Origin: Ectocarpus siliculosus
Taxonomy: Eukaryota > Sar > Phaeophyceae > Ectocarpales > Ectocarpaceae
NCBI GenBank assembly: GCA_000310025.1
Contig: FN649735.1
Location: 2,515,108 to 2,542,707 of the forward strand
Direction: 5' to 3'
Length of the DNA: 27,600 bases
Each line of letters opens with the position of its first letter. Position 1 is the stretch's first letter. Shown one piece after another: positions 21,567 through 27,600 of the stretch. Made by a program: the position numbers and the translations under genes. The notes under the pieces were generated by a model. The model saw only the letters and a list, made by a program, of their open reading frames with translations. It was not told the origin of the DNA and made no database searches.

Positions 21567-22180
21567 CAGTTGGCGCCCGCAGTTAAGAAATATTTTGTTA
21601 AGAAATTGAGGCTCACTTTTTCACGAAAAACAAGAAAATAGAGTTAAGAAACATCGCTCAATCTGGGTCACACAATAAAAAATGTCTCAATAAGAAACAC
21701 AGCGGCGACCGCTGCCCTACTACATAAGAAACGAGGGTTTACGGGGGAGTGTGTCGAATAAGAAACAAGCCCCACGGCTCTCTCGCTCTTTCCCCACAGC
21801 TCTCTCTCTATGCATTTGTTTAGTTTCAGCCCTCATTCATAAGGGGGGTACAGGACCTTGTAGCGATAGCGAGTCGTTGCCGCTGGATACATTTCGCTTC
21901 TAGGGATTGGTCTCACGTGCAGCCGTCGGTAGTGAGAATCGGGGTTGAGTACGGGAGTCGAGGAAAGCAGTGCAAATCATTTGTATATTTGGAACGTTGT
22001 GTAGTATGCAAGCAGAGAAATAAGAAATTGCCGATTTAAGAAATTCAGCAGGATTTGGCTGTACGAAAAAATAAGAAACTTGATGTAAGAAACTGAACGA
22101 CATACGCTGAGTTTATAGCCCACATTAAGAATTCGAGGCTGGACCTGAAATACGCGTTTCTTAACTGCGGGCGCCAACTG
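21567..22180. mobile_element. Complete 614-bp MITE with 24-bp perfect TIRs and TA target duplication
   Basis: Perfect 24-bp terminal inverted repeats lie at 21567-21590 and 22157-22180. The outer end reads CAGTTGGCGCCCGCAGTT and the inner part TAAGAAA. Both ends are flanked by TA (21565-21566 and 22181-22182), as expected for the TA duplication of Tc1/mariner-superfamily elements. Termini starting CAGT recall the pogo branch, which is inference. No transposase-sized frame is present, so the element is non-autonomous. Ten same-direction TAAGAAA heptamers sit in the outer parts, starting at 21584, 21599, 21645, 21691, 21725, 21759, 22021, 22037, 22072 and 22086. The middle 250 bp lacks them. 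Intact TIRs suggest fairly recent insertion. Confidence 0.88.
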
Positions 22181-22182
22181 TA

Positions 22183-23880
22183 CGATGGAGCGGAAAAGTG
22201 AAGATCGCTATTGTGTGGGACCTCGGAACCGTATCCCTTTTCCCGCATTTTGGAAAATCTTGTGTCTTGCGGCGGCTATTCTTCTGGCGGGCCCAGGGAA
22301 TGATATCGCGGAACGGCTTTCCGCGTATGTAGTTTGCGTTGACCACGTGCTTGGTGCTTCGTGCTCTGGACCCTGGTCCTGTTGGACCTGAGGGTGAATT
22401 GGGGTTGAGAATCGCACGTGGGCGATTGGATTGGCCACGGCCCGACCGTTCACGGTCACAGCCATGTGGGTAGAGATGAGCAGGGGGGTGTTCAAATATG
22501 ATCGATGTAGGCTTTATAAATACGTGGAACACATGGTATTTTGCACCAGCCTTGTTAAGTCATCGAGAGAACGAGTGTTTTGGCGGTTTCATCGTTAAAC
22601 CAGTTTGTGCGCTGGTTGAATCAATATTTGTGGCACGCAGTTCGCTGATTGGTCAACGCACCTGCGGCGGAATTTCGAAAATTCCAAAAAACAACAGGCA
22701 CAACCCAAGATACTTTGTTTGGCGGGTGGCGTCATCCACGGTGGAATCGAGGATGGCACCTCAGGAGATATTTGGGAAAGTCGTGCCTTCTGATGATGAT
22801 CTTTCTTCTGCAAACTCATCATCATCTCGGATGACTACACGAACGGGGATGGATGGAGATGGATCCGCCGGCCGACCGATGATCTCCTCCGCGTTTAGTT
22901 TTGTGTGGTGATCTCGATCGAAGGAAATTTTCTTCTTCTGCTGCTGTGGTCTTCTTAGTCTTGTACATAGTCTACTACACCGACAGGCCGGGCGGCGAAT
23001 GTTTTCGCTTCTATGCTGCCTCTCGCCCACCATCATCCTTGCGTTGACTGCTCGTCGTCCTTTGAGAATACAGCGTATGTATGTATGTACTGGCACGCAC
23101 GCGCAGTTTGTATTTTACAGAGACGTATAGTCTACATACGTACGTCTCGCTCCGCGCCGAGAGACATAAAAAACAAATTAGAAACGCCAGAAGAACAGGT
23201 TCGACGCGACGACGACATTGATTTTTTGAAAAATTGTGGACGAGCGTCTCTCTGCCTGATCCAGAGTTTGCTGGCTGGTGGAACAGCAGCAGTATCGACT
23301 CACACAGCAGTATGTAGTAGGCTGGACATTTTCGACCCACGCACAGCGCCTCTTTTTGTTTCTCTGTTTTTCTGGGGCTGCTGCTTCGAATCCGGCGGGG
23401 GCGCGGTGTTCCCCGCCACTACTATACTACAATGACGACGGGCACGACGATTGATCCCGCAGCCGACGATAGACAGACAGACAGGAGAAGAAGAGACAAA
23501 GGGATCCACCATAGATAGGCATCTCCACACACACACGCGTGACTCACTCACAGAGCCACCTCCTTCAAAATTTCAGTGAACCAATGGAGGAAGCGATCTT
23601 CCTGCCCCCGCCGTCACAACCACCACCACACAGGGATTTTTCGCCGTGGTTGACGTTCGTCCACAATCGCCGCCTTTTTTTGTTCTCCTTCTTTTAAATT
23701 ATGTTAAATTAAAAAATATGCTCCGACATTACAAAAAGAGGCGCTACTACGCCGCCGCCACGGCTCCGCGGTACTTTCAGGAGAGGCATATCTTTGACGC
23801 CTCCGCCCTCGTGCTGCGTCTGCTCGATCAGATTGCATGCTAGAGTTGGCAGGTCAAACGCGGTTTCACGGGCTGGTCTC
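22183..23880. other. Intergenic stretch with no supportable gene
   Basis: Open frames of 80-140 codons exist on both strands (for example 22498-22911 plus, 22761-23096 minus, 23013-23435 plus). They overlap one another and none shows a domain, conserved motif or coherent intron structure. A lineage-specific or non-coding transcript cannot be excluded. Confidence 0.4.
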
Positions 23881-24047
23881 TGCCTCAGGTATTTTTCCTG
23901 GATCATTTATTTCCGCGCCCATTCCCCAAAGGGACGAATGAATGGTGTCTGAAAGTTTTCAGCACGGTATACAACACGGTTTGGCTAGTGTTGGACTTTG
24001 ATCGTCGCACGGATGGTGTGACACCGGCTCTAGACACCCGGAACGCC

Positions 24048-24302
24048 ATGTTGCTGTACACCCACGATGGGCACTACCAGGCGATAATGCACGATGGCCG
24101 TGGATCGTTCACGAAGGTAGAGATGCCAGAGATCGTCGAGAAGACTTGGGACATTGTGGTCGGTGATACGTTTATTATGGAGGGATTGTGTAAACGGTCC
24201 TTTGTCGTTGGGCACTATATCGCCTGGTGGTGGCCGTGGACTGTTCGCGAATGTACAAATGCGAGACATGTCAACAATACCTGGGAAATTCGCAAGCGAT
24301 AG
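24048..24302 (+). CDS. Orphan open frame, possible exon (unrecognised)
   Basis: I do not recognise this protein. The frame is open well upstream of the first ATG (24048), past an acceptor-like CAG|G at 23886-23889, to the TAG at 24300-24302. The open part reads like real protein, with a balanced residue mix (for example NAMLLYTHDGHYQAIMHDG and VEKTWDIVVGDTFI) rather than the Arg/Ser/Pro-rich texture of chance frames here. It could be an exon of a gene that also uses the frame at 24903-25550, or a decayed element. The start is arbitrary. Confidence 0.25.
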   Translation: MLLYTHDGHYQAIMHDGRGSFTKVEMPEIVEKTWDIVVGDTFIMEGLCKRSFVVGHYIAWWWPWTVRECTNARHVNNTWEIRKR

Positions 24303-24394
24303 TGTTGTCGCGCTAGGTAGTGGGGAGAGTGTAGATACCGAGAGCGTCATAGTTCCCGTTTATTGGTGAAAGGTTCCCGTTTGGTAAAAGGTGG

Positions 24395-24462
24395 GGGAAG
24401 AAACTGAGGCTCAGATTCCCGAGAAAAACAAGAAATTTGAAGAAACATATTGCGAACAGGGT
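24395..24462. mobile_element. Diverged partial relative of the TAAGAAA MITE
   Basis: This stretch aligns by eye with 21600-21668 just inside the left end of the MITE. Both share AAGAAA, TGAGGCTCA, GAAAAACAAGAAA and AGAAACAT in the same order and at nearly the same spacing. Terminal inverted repeats are not found here. It is a relict or a member of a related family. Confidence 0.6.
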
Positions 24463-24902
24463 GTTCATTGAGCACTACTCTCGGTAATGAGCTCAACAAC
24501 CATACGAAGGCTCAACGTCATCCACACCTGGAGCTCTACCTACGAGAACGTGAGGTTAAGTCGTTCACTCCTCGGTGCAGTCTCTGCGTGGACATTATTA
24601 TGCACTCCATCAATACCACAACGCCGAAATCCCACTCTGTTTGCTGCATCATTACCAGTAGAAGTCTGAGGTCGACGCACCGGGCGCAGTTTGAAAACCA
24701 AAGCGAAAGCGTGGTCGGGCCAAACCGAAGTTGCGAAGAATATGACACCTAGATCTCCAGAGAAAGGCAATTTCGAGAACAAATAATTTTCCAGGCGTCT
24801 GTAGACGACCGAAGAGGCTTCTGCAAACCTGGAAATGCGGCGTTCTAGACTTGAAGGCCAGAGTCCTCCTGAGCGGCTAACCGGCACCACGGCACCACTC
24901 AC

Positions 24903-25550
24903 ATGCACGGTTCTCTGCCATCCCATCAAGCCCTTGTGGAAAGTTTCCGGCGCACTGCTCTCGGTAAGGAAGCGTTTTCAACTTGCGGGAGAAGATCGCT
25001 GGTGACTACGGAGGTATGCCTCGAACAGTCTACGTGGACGGCTACAAAGGCGAGGTGCGTGGACAGTGTCGGGAATCAAGGGGCGGTCGACACCTGCGGG
25101 CTGTGTCGCAACCCAACCTGTGATTACCCTTTGGTCCAAAAGACATTCTTTAATGATATCTGGTACATCGAGCTTGGCACAACAACGTTTTTCGCGGACG
25201 CCAAGGGACGGACGTCAACGAAATTTCCGGGGCATAAGACGAGGCGAAATATCATGGCGTTCGTGGGCAACTGTGCCGTCGTCCACCTTGGCGACGTCAC
25301 TCCTCACGAACATGATAATGCCCCTGCCTTCCTCGTGTTCGACAGAAAACATATCCATCGCGTAATCGATGAGTTGCAGAACGGAAGAAACTCAATCTAC
25401 GCCGATCGATATGATTCTACCGGTGTTCGAAGACAAACGGGGTTCCCACATTATCGTGTAAATGGGTTCACTGTTATAAGAGTGACATTCACTGTTAATA
25501 ACAGTGAATGTCACTCTTATGACAGTGAACTGTCACTCTTACAACGGTGA
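24903..25550 (+). CDS. Orphan open frame of 215 codons (unrecognised, possibly part of a spliced gene)
   Basis: I do not recognise a family. The frame encodes 215 residues. A cysteine cluster TCGLCRNPTCDY at about residues 60-72 has spacing C-x2-C-x4-C, which could bind a metal. After it comes a well-mixed globular-looking region (FFNDIWYIELGTTTFFADAK, AFLVFDRKHIHRVIDELQNG). Donor-like sites occur near 24961 (CTCTCG|GTAAGG) and 25014 (ACGGAG|GTATGC), so the N-terminal part may be spliced differently. The last ~28 codons run into the 65-nt palindrome, so the natural C-terminus was probably changed by the repeat. It lies about 440 bp downstream of the MITE relict, so a link to a mobile element is possible but unproven. 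Confidence 0.35.
   Translation: MHGSLPSHQALVESFRRTALGKEAFSTCGRRSLVTTEVCLEQSTWTATKARCVDSVGNQGAVDTCGLCRNPTCDYPLVQKTFFNDIWYIELGTTTFFADAKGRTSTKFPGHKTRRNIMAFVGNCAVVHLGDVTPHEHDNAPAFLVFDRKHIHRVIDELQNGRNSIYADRYDSTGVRRQTGFPHYRVNGFTVIRVTFTVNNSECHSYDSELSLLQR
25466..25530. repeat. 65-nt near-perfect palindrome
   Basis: The left arm 25466-25497 and right arm 25499-25530 (32 bp each) are inverted copies with a single mismatch around one central A. The DNA can extrude as a cruciform and a transcript would form a long hairpin. The arms are built from AGTGA/TCACT words shared with the array that follows. Confidence 0.93.
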
Positions 25551-25955
25551 GGAGCACTTTTATAACAGCGACAATCACTTTCATTAGAGTGACGTCACTT
25601 GTAAAAAGTGATAGTCACTTTTACAAAAGTGGTATTGACTGTTGTAAACGTCACTCCCTCCCACAATGAAAGTGAAAGCCACACTCACTTTCACAGACAC
25701 TCCTACAACAGTCAAATCACTATTACGAGAGTCATTTCATGGTATGAAAGTGAATGATACTTTTATGAAAGTGACTTGCACGTCACTTTCATAAAAGTGC
25801 AGAACTAGTCCACGATACTATCACGTGCGTGACTTTCGTCACTTTTACGAAAGTGAAGACAAGTGACGAACAATTTCTTCACTTTCATTAAAGCGCATGA
25901 TCACTGCACGGTACATATCATGTGCGTGACTTTCGCCACCTTTACGCAAGTGACG
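25466..25955. repeat. Array of degenerate TCACTTT/AAAGTGA palindromes
   Basis: For about 490 bp the words AGTGA and TCACT recur on both strands. Many pair into short palindromes such as CACTTTTACAAAAGTG (25617), CACTTTCATAAAAGTG (25784) and CACTTTTACGAAAGTG (25839). A longer stretch around GTGCGTGACTTTCG is duplicated at about 25811-25860 and 25906-25955 with 97-bp spacing. No coding or TIR structure is seen. It could be a minisatellite derived from a foldback element or a cluster of protein-binding sites. Confidence 0.85.
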
Positions 25956-27025
25956 TCATATGAACATAGGGTTGACTGCGTGTCCTTTGATGAAAGTTCT
26001 GCTTGTGCGCTGGCGCTAGGGCTAATGCTTAGCGCGCTGCCGACAATCTCCGAAGGCGCCCCTTGAAGTTGTTTTTGCTCTTGTGTTATTTTGTTGTGGT
26101 CTCTGGGAGGGTGAAAGGGTCCCCGCAATACCAGATGGTCATACCACTACCCCAACTGCGTATCCCCAAAATCCATCCAGACCAGTATCTTCACCCAAGT
26201 ACCACAAACAGCCCCCTGCTTGGATAAAGGTACTGTCGTCCAAGCGAATTACATGCATGTGCCGTTCCAGGAACGGCAACTTAAAACATACAAAAATATA
26301 CCATCAACGATATACCTCATACGCCAAGAGCCTACTTACCTTACACCCTTGAGAAAACTCAATCCGTCAAAAAACCAGAAATATTCTTGGAAAAATATCC
26401 AACAAGATTCAACATTATCTACATCAGCGTTGCGTCTTGCAGAACGATACTTGTATGCAGTACGCCAACACAAAATAAACCGCCCTTCCTTGTGAACATG
26501 ATGATAAAACACAATCTGCGACAGCCAGTCAATGATCTCATGCACCTCCATTCTGAGCCTCACTGACTTTAACCGCAGATCGCATGACACACGGTGTTCT
26601 TTCAATGTCCCAAAATACAAGCAACACAAACCTCTAAATGTAAGGGCACCAACCACGAGTACAGTCACTACGACACGTCGGATCCTTCCTCCAAATATAC
26701 TATCCGACATCCACTAAACGAAAGGGAGCGCACTCGCCTACACGACATCCGTGTTTCTACCGTTGGAGAAGTTTCTGCCGTTGGTGAAGAATCAAATAGA
26801 AAAAAATATATATGCAAACAGCCCGCCCCCCCTGCTGTTGCACATAAAAGCAAGCTCGCAACGATTTGGGCACAATCGAAGATGTAGCACCTGTTCCCCA
26901 CACACCCGCACAAGACATCAATACCAAAGCCCAACCACTGAGCCGTTAGATCTCCTAAGCCTCACGTGACATTCTCATTGCGAATGCGCATCACACGCTG
27001 CTACCAAAAACCTCCAAGTCAACAC
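25956..27025. other. AT-richer gene-poor region
   Basis: Base composition becomes clearly more AT-rich than in the two genes. The only frame worth naming is 26336-26710 on the minus strand, given separately. No RNA gene or TIR element was found. Confidence 0.4.
26336..26710 (-). CDS. Small orphan open frame with a predicted N-terminal membrane segment (weak)
   Basis: The frame is a 124-residue ATG-to-stop ORF. Residues about 13-33 (VVVTVLVVGALTFRGLCCLYF) are hydrophobic enough for one membrane span, with RR just before it and a basic, aromatic-rich remainder. I recognise no family. It is not supported by introns, a neighbour or a conserved motif. In AT-richer DNA a frame this long is less easily random than in the GC-rich part, but chance remains likely. 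Confidence 0.2.
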   Translation of the reverse strand: MSDSIFGGRIRRVVVTVLVVGALTFRGLCCLYFGTLKEHRVSCDLRLKSVRLRMEVHEIIDWLSQIVFYHHVHKEGRFILCWRTAYKYRSARRNADVDNVESCWIFFQEYFWFFDGLSFLKGVR

Positions 27026-27029
27026 GAAT

Positions 27030-27053
27030 GTTGTTGTTGTTGTTGTTGTTGTT
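27030..27053. repeat. (GTT)8 microsatellite
   Basis: Eight uninterrupted GTT triplets. Downstream the sequence remains simple: a 15-16 bp duplication around CGCTCCCCTCTAC at 27272-27300 and an AAAAT-type run at about 27340-27372. Confidence 0.92.
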
Positions 27054-27437
27054 TTCTTCACATAAAAAAAAGCATTCCGGTCTCTCTATCCAGGACCTCT
27101 TGATGTCTGAATCTCTCCGTACTAATCCAACACTTGACTCGGTCAATTTCCGTGGTCACAGGTTAACATACCTAGAAAAGGTTTACCAAAATGAAATGGA
27201 CCCCAAGGATCAGCAGAGCGGTAAAATACAAGAGAAAAATACAATCAGAAGCAAAAATACTTTTTAGCCCTCCGCTCCCCTCTACTTCGCTCCCCTCTAC
27301 ACGCAATTTATGTGAGGTAAAATCAAAGAAATAAAAGTGTCAAAAAAACAAAACAAAATAAAATAAAATAAAAGACGAGAACACCAACTCGCGCAGGGGC
27401 CAGAATATCCACGAAGACAGTCTAAACGCGACGGCAA

Positions 27438-27479
27438 GGGGGGGGGGGGGGGGGAAAAAAAAAAAAAAAAAAAAAAAAA
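27438..27479. repeat. G17A25 homopurine tract
   Basis: Seventeen G residues are followed directly by twenty-five A residues. Such a join is unusual in genomic DNA. It may be a real homopurine tract or a sequencing/assembly artefact; pyrimidine-rich C and T runs follow to the end of the window. Confidence 0.9.
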
Positions 27480-27600
27480 TAATCAGCTTCAATCCCCAAA
27501 ATGGCGTGGGAAACGGGCGGGCTCTTCCCGTTAACTCCCTTCCCCCCCTGTTTCCTTCCCCCCCCCTCCCGCGCCGTTGAATGGCGCCCAATCTAAAGGA

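Noticed and set aside
22498-22911. 137-codon plus-strand frame starting with ATG
   Set aside because: No family resemblance, low-complexity C-terminal half, and an overlapping open frame on the opposite strand.

Overview
This is a nuclear window from an intron-rich eukaryote. Two protein genes can be recognised, both cut into many short, GC-rich exons by introns averaging about 560-660 bp. Donors are mostly GTGCGT/GTGAGY/GTATNN. With the poly-alanine tracts and simple-motif repeat arrays, this fits a brown alga (Ectocarpus-like stramenopile). The organism assignment is inference; the gene calls rest on protein motifs and on exon phases that agree at every junction.

Layout. (1) 1-1239: repeat-rich DNA. 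A 32-bp direct repeat brackets a 30-bp-period GGCGGTAC minisatellite. Next come a complete tRNA-Gly(GCC) with its poly-T terminator and an array of CATGG palindromes spaced about 22 bp. (2) 1240-12607, minus strand: 16 exons encoding the first 996 residues of a VPS13-family bridge-like lipid-transfer protein. The C-terminal part is not visible, so the gene runs off the left edge or is truncated. (3) 12608-14617: a 2-kb head-to-head intergenic region. (4) 14618-20926, plus strand: an 8-exon gene for a GDP-L-galactose / GDP-D-glucose phosphorylase (VTC2/GDPGP family, HxHxQ motif). It has a 38-nt micro-exon, an apparent GC-AG intron and two poly-alanine tracts. (5) 20927-27600: gene-poor DNA. It holds a complete 614-bp TA-flanked MITE with perfect 24-bp terminal inverted repeats and ten internal TAAGAAA motifs, a diverged relative of that element about 2.2 kb further on, two weak orphan reading frames, a 65-nt near-perfect palindrome opening a ~490-bp array of TCACTTT/AAAGTGA palindromes, an AT-rich stretch with microsatellites, and a G17A25 homopurine tract.

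The two genes are not an obvious pathway pair. VPS13 acts in lipid transport at membrane contact sites and the VTC2-like enzyme acts in ascorbate or GDP-hexose metabolism. Their divergent arrangement could mean a shared promoter region, but nothing in the sequence proves it. The least explained material is the set of three unrelated short-palindrome arrays and the MITE with iterated motifs. No previously undescribed multi-gene system could be demonstrated.
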